From NCBI RefSeq assembly GCF_000935355.1, contig NZ_JXZC01000011.1, forward strand, positions 1 to 64,000: DNA of 64,000 nt, read 5' to 3'. The DNA is from Rossellomorea aquimaris. Lineage in GTDB: Bacteria > Bacillota > Bacilli > Bacillales > Bacillaceae_B. Positions 18,853-27,430 of the stretch are shown piece by piece; position 1 is the stretch's first letter, and the number at the start of each line of letters is the position of its first letter. The position numbers and the translations under genes are program-made. Below the pieces are notes generated by a model. That model saw only the letters and a list, made by a program, of their open reading frames with translations, had not been told where the DNA came from and searched no databases.

Positions 18853-19032
18853 TTTTCTATATACGACCATGGCCGAAAAACAATAAATCTGGTCCTCCAC
18901 TTCCTCCGACATCGCCGCTACGTGGTATTTAATATCGACGATCTTTTTATCATCCATTTTACTGAGGAATTGGTTCATATCTTTCTCTAAATCTTTTTCA
19001 TGCTCGTAGTCGAAGACCTTTACCTGGATCAT
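18850..19032 (-). CDS. cse60: Sporulation protein Cse60
   Basis: A 60-residue protein matching the sigma-E-controlled mother-cell protein Cse60 of B. subtilis: MIQVKVFDYEHEKDLEKDMNQFLSKMDDKKIVDIKYHVA and a C-terminal QIYCFSAMVVYRK. ATG at 19032 follows GGGAGGGG; upstream in-frame codons lack a ribosome site and the length equals the family's. Its molecular role is unknown. It is strong evidence that the organism sporulates. I could not place a convincing sigma-E promoter. Confidence 0.9.
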   Translation of the reverse strand: MIQVKVFDYEHEKDLEKDMNQFLSKMDDKKIVDIKYHVAAMSEEVEDQIYCFSAMVVYRK

Positions 19033-19147
19033 GGAATCCCCTCCCGTATCGTTTTTGGTATTAGTATTGTCAGAATAGTGAGTTTTCAAACGATTCAGTA
19101 GAAATATTTTTGGAGGGTGAGGGCGGATTTGTTACGGGTAGTGTGGT

Positions 19148-19275
19148 GTTTTTTGATTTCGCTGATATATATTTTCGATTTCGCTGATAAAATGAAAATT
19201 TCGCTGATATATCCCGGATTTCGCTGATAAAATAAATATTCCGCTGATATACCTCCGATTTCGCTGATAAAATAC
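19148..19275. repeat. 20-bp period tandem array, TTTCGCTGATA core
   Basis: Six copies of (G)ATTTCGCTGATA with the C of TTCG at 19160, 19182, 19202, 19222, 19242 and 19262 (spacing 22 then 20). Units alternate between a GATATAT and a GATAAAAT ending, giving a 40-bp double unit. It sits between divergent cse60 and the dac gene. The rest of the gap to 19559 shows nothing further that I recognise. Confidence 0.9.
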
Positions 19276-19559
19276 CTTACCTTCACATTAACCCTGCTCA
19301 AAATCACCTAATTTCAACTGAAACACTTAATAGTGTCTTGATTGTTATCAAATCTCTTCACTATCAACAAAAAAAGCCCCCCAACCTCCTTCACTCCGAC
19401 TTACAAGCGTCCCACTAAGAGAAAGGATACATATTCCATCCCATTTAATCAGCTTAAAATATGACAATATATTCATTTTTTGTATAAATACTGCAAATTT
19501 ATTATAATTTTCTCAATTTTCATTTAATATAAGTACATTAGTCATTTAGGAGGGATTTA

Positions 19560-21073
19560 ATGAATCAATTACAATTAAGCAAGAATCGTTTACTAGCAAT
19601 TTTATTTCTTTTCACCCTCATCTTGACCCCCTTGCACTCAACTGAGACTCCTACAACAGTAAACGCATCAATTGATCATGCAGATCTAGAGCAGCAAATT
19701 CACGATATACTTGCAGACGAACGCTTAGATGGCGCTATAGGTTCTGTCAGTGTGCGTGATGCTGAAAGTGGTGAAATTATTCTTGATCGCTTAGGGGATA
19801 TACGTTTGAAAACTGCCTCAAATATGAAGCTATTGACTGCAGCTGCAGCTGCTGCCCTTCATACACTTGGGCCCGATTACACATTCAAAACAGAAATATT
19901 AACCGATGGAAAGATTGTTGGTAATGTCTTGAAAGGAAACCTATATCTAAAAGGAAAAGGTGACCCTACCCTTTTAAAAGACGATTTTGATAAAATGGCA
20001 GCATTCTTAAAGTCCAATCATATCAAGACGATCCAAGGGAATATCATTGCAGATGAAAGTTGGTACAACTCGGTAAGGCTTTCTGAAGATATGATCTGGA
20101 ATGATGAATCGTATTACTACGGTGCTCAAATCTCAGCTCTTACAGCCTCACCTGATACGGATTATGATGCTGGTACCGTCATCGTTGAAACTACCCCTAC
20201 ACAAGCCGGACAGCCAGCAGATATTAAACTTTCTCCTGAGACAAGCTATCCGACCGTCATTAACAAAACAAAAACCATCGAAAGCGGAACACGATCGATC
20301 AGCGTTTCCCGAGAACACGGGTCCAACAATATTGTGGTAGAAGGTTCTATACCGGTCGATAGTTCAACTGCCCGGTCTTGGGTGACGCTTTGGGAACCTA
20401 CTGGTTATGCACTGGACTTATTTAAGAAATCACTTGTACAATCAGGAGTCCATGTCAAACAACACCAGGGTGACTATGGTGAAACCCCGGCAGATGCTGA
20501 AGTCCTGTTTACAAAAGAGTCCATGCCACTCTCTGAATTATTGGTTCCCTTCATGAAGCTAAGTAACAATACGATTGCTGAAACATTGGTGAAAGAAATG
20601 GGACGGGTCGTTCATCATGATGGTAGTTGGGAAAAAGGGCTTGAAGTGCTTGAAGACTACGTTTCAATTCGTGGTTAAATACAGATACCATGAGAATTCG
20701 AGATGGCTCTGGTATATCCCATGTCACGAATATTCCAGCAAATGAATTGTCAAAGTTACTTTACTCAGTTCAACAAGAGGAATGGTATCCGGTTTATCTG
20801 AACGCTCTTCCAGTTGCAGGTGCAAGTAACCGGTTAGAGGGAGGAACCTTGAGAAACCGCATGAAAGGAACCCTTGCTGAAGGAAATGTAAAAGCCAAGA
20901 CAGGAACGATTACGGGGGCTACCTCACTTTCCGGCTACGTGACGACTAAAGATGGAAAAGATCTTGTATTCTCCATCATCTTAAATAACTTTATGGCTAG
21001 TAACTTAAGGGATATTGAAGATAAAATTGCTGTTGCACTGGCTGAGTATGATACAAGTAAAGAACATGATTAA
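19560..21073 (+). pseudogene. dacC: Frameshifted D-Ala-D-Ala carboxypeptidase/endopeptidase (DacC/PBP4 type)
   Basis: Serine peptidase family S13, a low-molecular-weight penicillin-binding protein that trims peptidoglycan stem peptides outside the membrane. The first 372 codons carry a signal peptide (LLAILFLFTLILTPLHS), the SNMK catalytic tetrad (SxxK) and SNN (SxN). The frame then meets TAA at 20676. From 20690 the next frame continues the protein (RIRDGSGISHVTNIPANEL) and contains KTG in KAKTGTITG. Adding one T in GGTTAAATAC restores one frame through GLNTDTMRIRDGSG with about 500 residues, the DacC length. So there is a one-base deletion separating the KTG motif, either a true mutation or a sequencing error. 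GGAGGG precedes the start. Confidence 0.85.
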
Positions 21074-21087
21074 AATAGGTTAAATTA

Positions 21088-21122
21088 AAAAGCACGTTCC
21101 CTTAAAAAAGGGAACGTGCTTC
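21088..21122 (-). terminator. Terminator of ytwF
   Basis: Perfect stem AAGCACGTTCCCTT / AAGGGAACGTGCTT; the T run is on the minus-strand side, so it mainly serves the rhodanese gene. Confidence 0.75.
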
Positions 21123-21134
21123 ACATAAAACCCA

Positions 21135-21449
21135 TTATTTCTTCTCTGCTGTCTCACCGGCCCAATTCATCATGCCGCCTTCCATGTTCACCACTTTATA
21201 TCCTTGCTCCTGCATGTAGTGAGCGACATTTCCGCTGCGGTTTCCTGAACGGCAGATGAAGATATACTCTTTGTCTTTATCAAACTGATCCAGTGACTCA
21301 GGAATTTCGCCCATCTTGATATGCTTCGCTCCCGGGATCACCCCTTCTGCCACTTCTTCATCTTCACGAACATCCACTAAAAGCAGATCTTCCCCATTCT
21401 TCAACTTCTTTTCCAACTCATCAGTCGTAATCGTTTTAATCGTTTCCAT
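21135..21449 (-). CDS. ytwF: Rhodanese-like sulfurtransferase (YtwF)
   Basis: A 104-residue single rhodanese domain with the catalytic cysteine in FICRSGNRSG and the start signature LLVDVREDEEVAEGVIPGAKHI. Such proteins pass sulfane sulfur between thiols. ATG at 21449 (METIKTIT) has AAAGGAAG 6 nt upstream. Cytosolic, no partner domain. It sits alone between the broken dac gene and a pair of inverted-repeat elements. Confidence 0.88.
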   Translation of the reverse strand: METIKTITTDELEKKLKNGEDLLLVDVREDEEVAEGVIPGAKHIKMGEIPESLDQFDKDKEYIFICRSGNRSGNVAHYMQEQGYKVVNMEGGMMNWAGETAEKK

Positions 21450-21536
21450 TGTCATCTTCCTTTCATCATTCACTCACCATAATTGTACCAAAGCCCGTCT
21501 CCCAAACAAAAATATCAGATCGAAACCAGTGAATAG

Positions 21537-21612
21537 AGGGACGGACCTCAGTGGAATGCTGATTTAAAGCGATCTCAGAATAAAAACCGGCCCAAATAGA
21601 GGTCCGTCCCCT
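21537..21612. repeat. GGGACGGACC inverted-repeat element, long form 1
   Basis: 76 bp bounded by AGGGACGGACCTC and GAGGTCCGTCCCCT, perfect complements over 13 nt, with about 50 nt of unrelated interior. Together with the next element it fills the ytwF-leuS gap. Confidence 0.85.
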
Positions 21613-21624
21613 CGAAATAGAAAG

Positions 21625-21706
21625 AAGGGACGGACCTTGGTGAAATACAGAATCCCCAATTGATAGCATTTCCTGACAATCAGATTCTGTTCAAGGTCCG
21701 TCCCTC
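21625..21706. repeat. GGGACGGACC inverted-repeat element, long form 2
   Basis: 82 bp bounded by AAGGGACGGACCTTG and CAAGGTCCGTCCCT. Its inner arm bases differ from the first element (CCTTG/CAAGG against CCTC/GAGG) yet remain complementary. An inner pair CAGAATC/GATTCTG also matches. It lies 12 nt after the first copy. Confidence 0.85.
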
Positions 21707-21738
21707 AAATATATAGTATATTGAAATATACTCAACTA

Positions 21739-24153
21739 TTAGTTGGCTACGATGTTGACTAGTTTGCCAGGTACAGCGATGACTTTGCGGATGGTTTTGC
21801 CTTCGATTTGGCTTTTGATTTCATCGTTTTCCATGGCTGTTTTTTCAAGATCTTCTTTGTTCATATCACGAGGGATCATGACTTTTGCTTTCACTTTTCC
21901 GTTCACTTGAAGGACGATTTCGACTTCGTTGTCCACAAGCTTCGATTCATCGAAAGTCGGCCATGCCTCGTAGGAAATCGTTCCTTCGTGACCAAGCTTG
22001 CTCCAAAGTTCTTCCGTCATATGCGGAGCGATCGGAGAAAGAAGCTTGATGAATCCTTCTACATAGTTCTTAGGAAGTGTATCAGCCTTGTATGCATCAT
22101 TGATGAACACCATCAGCTGGGAAATTCCTGTATTGAAACGAAGGCCTTCGTAATCTTCCGTCACTTTTTTAACAGTTTGGTTATACGTTTTGTCCAGAGC
22201 ACTGTTCGGTGCATCCGTCACTTTAGAGGAAATTGAACCATCCTCTTCAACAAGCAGGCGCCATACACGGTCAAGGAAGCGACGTGCGCCGTCCAGGCCG
22301 TTCGTGCTCCAGGCAATGGAAGCTTCCAGTGGTCCCATAAACATTTCGTAAAGACGAAGGGTATCTGCACCGTGAGATTCTACAACCTCATCCGGATTGA
22401 CAACATTCCCTTTTGATTTACTCATTTTTTCATTGTTTTCACCCAGGATCATTCCCTGGTTGAATAGTTTTTGGAATGGCTCTTTCGTCGGAACTACGCC
22501 GATATCATAAAGGAACTTATGCCAGAAACGGGCATACAGCAAGTGTAGCACCGCATGCTCGGCTCCTCCGATATACGTATCCACAGGCAGCCACTCTTGC
22601 ATTTTCTTCGCATCGGCAAGAGCTTCTTCGTTATGTGGATCGATATAACGGATATAGTACCAGCAGCTTCCCGCCCACTGTGGCATGGTGTTCGTTTCAC
22701 GACGGCCCTTTTTGCCTGTTTCAGGATCCTCGACGTTCACCCATTCACTGATGTTCGCAAGTGGAGATTCACCTGTTCCCGACGGTTTGATTTCAGTCGT
22801 CTTTGGAAGAACAAGAGGAAGCTCACTTTCAGGAACAGTCGTGGTCGTACCGTCTTCCCAATGAATGACAGGAATCGGCTCTCCCCAGTAACGTTGACGG
22901 CTGAATAGCCAGTCACGAAGTCGGTACGTGACTTTCTTCGTTCCGATGTTTTTCTCCTCTAACCAGGAAATGGCTTTCGCAATCGCTTCTTCCTTCCCAA
23001 GTCCATCAAGGAAACCGGAATTGACATGATCTCCGTCACCTGTGTAAGCTTCTTTCTCAACATTTCCGCCAGCGACCACTTCCATGATTGGAAGATCGAA
23101 CTCTTTCGCAAACTCATAATCTCGTTCGTCGTGGGCAGGAACGGCCATGATCGCACCTGAACCGTAGCTCATTAGAACGTAATCTGCGATCCAAATCGGC
23201 ATTTTCTCACCGTTAGCCGGGTTGATCGCATAAGCGCCTGTGAATACACCCGTTTTTTCTTTTGCAAGATCGGTACGTTCAAGATCACTTTTCGATTTGA
23301 TCTTATCGATGTATTCATTCACTTTCGAGCTTTGTTCGTCCGTTGTGATTTCCTCTACAAACGGATGCTCAGGAGCAAGAACCGCATATGTCGCACCAAA
23401 AATCGTATCAGGACGAGTCGTGAAGACATCGAAGGATTTGTCATGACCATCAATGGTAAAGTTCACTTCCGCCCCTTCAGAACGGCCGATCCAGTTTCGC
23501 TGCATATCTTTAATGCTTTCCGGCCAGTCAACCTCTTCAAGGTCTTCCACCAGACGATCGGCATAAGCCGTGATCTTCAGCATCCACTGCTTCATCGGAC
23601 GGCGCTCTACGGGATGACCTCCCCGTTCGCTCTTCCCATCGATGACTTCTTCATTGGCAAGTACTGTACCAAGGGCCGGACACCAGTTCACGGCTACCTC
23701 ATCCACATAAGCCAGGCCTTTTTCATAAAGCTTCGTGAAGATCCATTGCGTCCATTTGTAATAGCCCGGATCTGTCGTATTGACTTCACGGTCCCAATCA
23801 TACGAAAATCCCAGTGACTTGATTTGACGACGGAACGTATCGATATTTTTTTGTGTGAATTCTGCCGGATCATTCCCTGTATCAAGGGCATATTGCTCAG
23901 CCGGTAAACCGAATGCATCCCACCCCATCGGATGAAGGACATTGTATCCTTGCATACGCTTCATGCGGGAAAGGATATCCGTTGCCGTAAACCCTTCCGG
24001 ATGTCCTACATGAAGGCCTGCACCTGATGGATACGGGAACATATCCAATGCGTAGAAATTGGACTTCCCTTCATCTTCAGTCGCCTTGAACGTTTTGTTC
24101 TCTTCCCAATACTGCTGCCATTTCGTCTCAACACTTTTATGATTAAAACTCAT
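21739..24153 (-). CDS. leuS: Leucyl-tRNA synthetase
   Basis: Class I aminoacyl-tRNA synthetase, 804 residues, charging tRNA-Leu. The HIGH-type motif is in [13 protein letters not shown] and the KMSKS loop in [13 protein letters not shown]1 editing domain lies between ([15 protein letters not shown] holds the editing Asp), and an anticodon-binding helical domain and a C-terminal extension follow. GAGGATC precedes ATG. It is controlled by an upstream leucine T-box. Complete, with normal length for Bacillus LeuS. Confidence 0.98.
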   Translation of the reverse strand: MSFNHKSVETKWQQYWEENKTFKATEDEGKSNFYALDMFPYPSGAGLHVGHPEGFTATDILSRMKRMQGYNVLHPMGWDAFGLPAEQYALDTGNDPAEFTQKNIDTFRRQIKSLGFSYDWDREVNTTDPGYYKWTQWIFTKLYEKGLAYVDEVAVNWCPALGTVLANEEVIDGKSERGGHPVERRPMKQWMLKITAYADRLVEDLEEVDWPESIKDMQRNWIGRSEGAEVNFTIDGHDKSFDVFTTRPDTIFGATYAVLAPEHPFVEEITTDEQSSKVNEYIDKIKSKSDLERTDLAKEKTGVFTGAYAINPANGEKMPIWIADYVLMSYGSGAIMAVPAHDERDYEFAKEFDLPIMEVVAGGNVEKEAYTGDGDHVNSGFLDGLGKEEAIAKAISWLEEKNIGTKKVTYRLRDWLFSRQRYWGEPIPVIHWEDGTTTTVPESELPLVLPKTTEIKPSGTGESPLANISEWVNVEDPETGKKGRRETNTMPQWAGSCWYYIRYIDPHNEEALADAKKMQEWLPVDTYIGGAEHAVLHLLYARFWHKFLYDIGVVPTKEPFQKLFNQGMILGENNEKMSKSKGNVVNPDEVVESHGADTLRLYEMFMGPLEASIAWSTNGLDGARRFLDRVWRLLVEEDGSISSKVTDAPNSALDKTYNQTVKKVTEDYEGLRFNTGISQLMVFINDAYKADTLPKNYVEGFIKLLSPIAPHMTEELWSKLGHEGTISYEAWPTFDESKLVDNEVEIVLQVNGKVKAKVMIPRDMNKEDLEKTAMENDEIKSQIEGKTIRKVIAVPGKLVNIVAN

Positions 24154-24213
24154 ATTGAGATCCTCCTTTAATTGTCATTCGAAAGGTCGTAAAGTCCCTT
24201 TCTTTTTTGAAAA

Positions 24214-24450
24214 AAATAAAAAAAAACCCTCATCCCAAAAAAATATTTGGGACGAGAGTTTGTATTAACATTCTCCCGCGGTACCACCCACATTAGTGTA
24301 CGCGCACTCAGCTTCATTCATCCTTAACGCGGAAAACGGCAAGTCTTACTATGGTTCACACTTGCAACTCAGCAGGCGAGTTCATGATGCTTCTGGTTGA
24401 CTTTCACCACCCGTCAACTCTCTAAAACAGAAAACCTTCATTACTACTCC
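24214..24450 (-). promoter_or_regulatory. T-box leader (leucine) of leuS
   Basis: The minus strand carries the conserved T-box core GGTGGTACCGCG (24276-24288), followed by a terminator stem CTCGTCCCAAA / TTTGGGATGAG and a T run (24221-24262). Upstream stem I contains GAACTCGCC, giving CTC (Leu) as likely specifier codon. Uncharged tRNA-Leu should pair with it and favour the antiterminator. Confidence 0.93.
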
Positions 24451-24610
24451 TGATCAACGTTTCAATATAATTATATGTATTCACTATTTTAGGGAAAAAT
24501 ATACTGAAGCGCAAGCCTATTATTGATTTATGGATGAGATTCTTGTCAATTTTTTGAATGGTTTGGATTACAGGTGACGCTTTTGGAAAAAGTTTTGTCC
24601 TCTTTGTTGA

Positions 24611-24920
24611 AGATCGAGCCGTTCCAATCATAAATCCAGGCCATTTTCATGAAGAATTAAGTCGCTTCGGAAGAATCCAGTCGTTTTGACAAAGAACCCG
24701 GGCCGTTTCCGAGAAAAATCCGGCCGTTTTGACAAAGAACCCGACCGTTTTCGAGAGAAATTCAGGAGTCTTGACGAAGAACCTGGCCGTTCTCGAGAAA
24801 AATCCAGCCGTTTTGACGAAGAATCCGGCCGTTCTCGAGAAGAATTCAGCCGTTTTGACAAAAAATCCGGCCGAAACCGAAGATAATCCGGCCGTTCCCA
24901 TCAATAATCCAGCCATTTAA
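24611..24920. repeat. 21-bp period tandem array, CCGTTTTGAC / CCGTTCTCGAG units
   Basis: About 15 units in the leuS-bdhA gap. The CCG core recurs exactly every 21 bp from 24705 to 24915 (24705, 24726, 24747, 24768, 24789, 24810, 24831, 24852, 24873, 24894, 24915); the first four units are spaced 19-22. Two unit types alternate, GTTTTGACAAAG and GTTCTCGAGAAA, giving a 42-bp double unit. Because 21 is a multiple of three, reading frames stay open through it on both strands, but none has a ribosome site. Confidence 0.92.
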
Positions 24921-24974
24921 CGTTTTTTTTCCAAATCCACCCTCACCATATATCACCGTCACATCAACCTCACC

Positions 24975-25005
24975 TAAAAAAAAACGACCTCCAACAAGGT
25001 CGTTT
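24975..25005 (-). terminator. Terminator of bdhA
   Basis: Minus-strand stem AAACGACCTT / AGGTCGTTT with a run of nine T, just past the bdhA stop. Confidence 0.85.
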
Positions 25006-25018
25006 CTCCTCCATCCAG

Positions 25019-25795
25019 CTATTGGACCGTATACCCACCATCCAGGACGACTGCCTGCCCGGTGATTCCCCTGGCAGCGTCACTGCACAGGAACATGGTA
25101 TAGTCTGCAATTTCTTTGACATCGAGTAATCTTCTCTGTGGTACGAGAGGATAGATGACTTCTTCTATCACTCTTTCTAGCGGTATATTGCGTGTTTTGG
25201 CAAGGTCCCCCAGCTGATTGCGGACCAGCGGAGTGTCCACGTATCCGGGACAGACCGCATTGACGGTGATTCCATGTTGTGCCGCTTCCAATGCCGCTAC
25301 CTTCGTCAGGCCGATGACTCCGTGTTTGGCAGAATTATAGGCTGCTTTGCCGGAGAAACCGACCAATCCATTGATGGATGCCATGTTGATGATCCGTCCG
25401 GTTCCCTGGTCCTTCATATGAGGCAGGGCATGCTTGATCGCGACAAATGGAGCGGTCAGCATGACTTTTATGAGAAGTTCAAATTTTTCAGTCGGGAACT
25501 CTTCAATGTGGGATACATGTTGAAGTCCTGCATTATTGATCAATACATCGAGCTTCCCGTAGTGATCCACCGTTTTAGTAATCGCTTCTTTCAACTCGGA
25601 TTCCGATGTCACGTCACAGCGCAATCCAAGAACTTCATATCCATCTGCCTTAAGGGCCTCTGAAGCTCCCTGAACGGCATCTTCCTGTAAATCCGTCAGT
25701 ACGACCTTTGCTCCATTAGCAGCGAATTCTTTTCCGATTTCGTAGCCGATTCCCTGCGCTGCCCCTGTTATGAATACAACTTTATTTTCAACCAT
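25019..25795 (-). CDS. bdhA: 3-hydroxybutyrate dehydrogenase
   Basis: Short-chain dehydrogenase, 258 residues, that oxidises D-3-hydroxybutyrate to acetoacetate with NAD+. It shows the TGAAQGIG cofactor loop, NNAGLQHV, catalytic Ser in NMASINGL, YNSAKHG (Tyr and Lys) and the PGYVDTPLV segment. LQHVSHIEEFPTEKF and the C-terminal GGYTVQ fit BdhA/YxjF rather than other SDRs. It follows the GntP permease by 15 nt in the same transcript. No acetoacetate CoA-transferase genes lie here, unlike the B. subtilis yxjC-scoAB-yxjF cluster. Confidence 0.9.
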   Translation of the reverse strand: MVENKVVFITGAAQGIGYEIGKEFAANGAKVVLTDLQEDAVQGASEALKADGYEVLGLRCDVTSESELKEAITKTVDHYGKLDVLINNAGLQHVSHIEEFPTEKFELLIKVMLTAPFVAIKHALPHMKDQGTGRIINMASINGLVGFSGKAAYNSAKHGVIGLTKVAALEAAQHGITVNAVCPGYVDTPLVRNQLGDLAKTRNIPLERVIEEVIYPLVPQRRLLDVKEIADYTMFLCSDAARGITGQAVVLDGGYTVQ

Positions 25796-25810
25796 GATGA
25801 TACTCCTTTC

Positions 25811-27133
25811 TTAGATCCCTAGGCCAAATGAGAATAAAAGAATCGCTATAGCTAAACCGATAAGTGGGACAATGACCGTAACGGCACCAACCGCCCCATA
25901 AGCTTCTCCATGTGATTCATTACAGATCGAGCGGATCGTCGTAACGACATATCCATTATGCGGCAATGAATCCAGTGCTCCTGAAGATATCGCCACAACC
26001 CGGTGAAGGGCTTCAGGATTCACGCCCATATCAACATAGTGAGGTGCGAGGATCGGCAATGCGATCGCTTGACCACCGGATGCCGAACCAGTCATCCCTG
26101 CTATCACACTGACGGCGATTGCTCCACCGATCAATGGAGATCCAGGAATATTCGTCATGACATCAACGGCTGTACTGAAGGCTGGAACGGCTTTGGCCAC
26201 TCCTCCGAATCCAACAACGGCGGCGGTATTTCCGATGGCGATCAATGCACCTACTGTACCCTCGGAAACAGCACCCCAGAAGCCTTTGAAATATTTGCGA
26301 TTTAACACATAAGCCGAAATCACACCACCTAATAAGGCAATGATAAGGGCGGATTGTTTTAATGAATCGTGGAATGAAAAAGCCAAAATAAGGACGACTA
26401 ATAATGGAATCAATCCCATGAACGGGTTAGGTAAAGGTCTTCCTTCATCAATGACAGGATCTTCTTCGCGTGAATGGAACTTCTCTCCCTTATTGACCGC
26501 TTTTGTGATCATACGCTTCAACCACCAATAGCCAAACACTGCCATAAACACGGCGACGATCAAGCTGACTTCCCAGCCTGCATAAGGTGTCGTCCCCAGA
26601 TATTCAATTGGGATCCAGTTTTGGATTTCCGGTGAACCGGCAGAGGTCATCGTGAACGTGACCGAACCGAATGCTAAGGCAGCAGGAATGAAACGGCGCG
26701 GCAGATCCGCTTGTTTAAATAAACTAACCGCCATTGGATAAACAGAAAATGCTACAACGAAGAGACTGACGCCGCCATATGTTAGTACGGCACAGGCTGC
26801 AACAATGGCCAGAACTGCGTATTTCATCCCCATTTTCTCTACAACGAAACGGGAGACACTATCCGCTGCACCGCTATCTTCCATCACTTTTCCGAACACG
26901 GCACCCAACAGGAACATTAGATACCAGGCGGCGACAAAGCTAGTGAATCCTGACATATAATTGCTTACCAGATTCGCTTCCCCTTCAGCCGCCAATTGTG
27001 GAAAGAGCGGCATGCCGCTTAACACCGCAACGAACAATGCCGATATAGGGCCAACAATCAATATGTTCATGCCCCTCATCGTTAAAAAGATTAATAAAAT
27101 GAGTCCTCCAATAAGACCGATCATGCTTAACAT
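25811..27133 (-). CDS. yxjC: GntP-family permease, probable 3-hydroxybutyrate uptake
   Basis: A 440-residue integral membrane protein of the gluconate:H+ symporter (GntP) family, with about 12 hydrophobic segments and the family motif GMTGSASGGQAIALPILAPHY. Its placement with 3-hydroxybutyrate dehydrogenase and a sigma-54 activator points to 3-hydroxybutyrate or a related short acid as substrate, as suspected for B. subtilis YxjC. AAGGGGG precedes the ATG. It is the first gene after a sigma-54 promoter and a cre site. The substrate is inferred from context. Confidence 0.88.
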   Translation of the reverse strand: MLSMIGLIGGLILLIFLTMRGMNILIVGPISALFVAVLSGMPLFPQLAAEGEANLVSNYMSGFTSFVAAWYLMFLLGAVFGKVMEDSGAADSVSRFVVEKMGMKYAVLAIVAACAVLTYGGVSLFVVAFSVYPMAVSLFKQADLPRRFIPAALAFGSVTFTMTSAGSPEIQNWIPIEYLGTTPYAGWEVSLIVAVFMAVFGYWWLKRMITKAVNKGEKFHSREEDPVIDEGRPLPNPFMGLIPLLVVLILAFSFHDSLKQSALIIALLGGVISAYVLNRKYFKGFWGAVSEGTVGALIAIGNTAAVVGFGGVAKAVPAFSTAVDVMTNIPGSPLIGGAIAVSVIAGMTGSASGGQAIALPILAPHYVDMGVNPEALHRVVAISSGALDSLPHNGYVVTTIRSICNESHGEAYGAVGAVTVIVPLIGLAIAILLFSFGLGI

Positions 27134-27174
27134 GATATCTCCCCCTTTGTTCTCTAAAGATGATTACCTGCAAA

Positions 27175-27188
27175 TGAAATCGTTTACA
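27175..27188 (-). promoter_or_regulatory. cre site (CcpA) in the permease leader
   Basis: TGAAATCGTTTACA fits the cre consensus TGWAANCGNTNWCA at every position. It lies between the sigma-54 promoter and the permease start, so CcpA would block elongation when preferred sugars are present. Confidence 0.8.
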
Positions 27189-27241
27189 TTTTTATTCAAA
27201 CCCCTACTCTCCCTTCCATAAAATACTTTCAAACATAATCC

Positions 27242-27259
27242 TTGCAATAATTGTGCCAA
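27242..27259 (-). promoter_or_regulatory. Sigma-54 (-24/-12) promoter of permease-bdhA
   Basis: Minus strand TTGGCACAATTATTGCAA: TGGCAC at -24 and TTGCA at -12 with the strict 10-bp GG to GC spacing of SigL promoters. It lies about 110 nt before the permease start and directly downstream of the activator gene. Confidence 0.9.
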
Positions 27260-27350
27260 CTTTCAGATTACTCCAAACTCATTTATATCCACACTTAAAT
27301 ATTATTTGGATTCCGAGATTCTGGACGAATTCATTCATTAAGTCACAAAA

Positions 27351-27367
27351 TGTACACTTTTGTACTA
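27351..27367. promoter_or_regulatory. Candidate upstream activator site
   Basis: Imperfect inverted repeat TGTACACTTTTGTACTA about 95-110 bp upstream of the -24 element, a usual distance for an enhancer-binding protein. Candidate only; a second copy is not evident. Confidence 0.4.
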
Positions 27368-27370
27368 AAA

Positions 27371-27414
27371 ATAAAAGAGTCCGGAAACATGGACTACTTT
27401 CCATATTTCCGGAC
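27371..27414 (-). terminator. Terminator of the sigma-54 activator gene
   Basis: Minus-strand stem GTCCGGAAA / TTTCCGGAC with an inner ATGG/CCAT, then CTTTTATTTTT. Confidence 0.85.
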
Positions 27415-27430
27415 ACCCGGCACAACCACA

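Noticed and set aside
19148-19275. CRISPR array
   Set aside because: Units are about 20 bp with no distinct spacers of constant length, no cas genes are in the window, and the same holds for the arrays at 24611, 63018 and 63189.
20660-20692. Programmed frameshift in the carboxypeptidase gene
   Set aside because: No slippery heptamer, upstream ribosome-like stimulator or downstream structure is visible at GGTTAAATAC; mutation or sequencing error is simpler.
21308-23942. Long plus-strand frames antisense to leuS and ytwF (for example 161 codons at 23332)
   Set aside because: Leucyl-tRNA synthetase is complete and certain on the other strand; these are shadows without ribosome sites.
24628-24920. 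Several overlapping frames of 63-89 codons encoding seven-residue repeats (such as FVKTAGF and FREKSGR)
   Set aside because: They arise because the array period is 21 bp, so all frames stay open. None has a ribosome site, and both strands are equally open.
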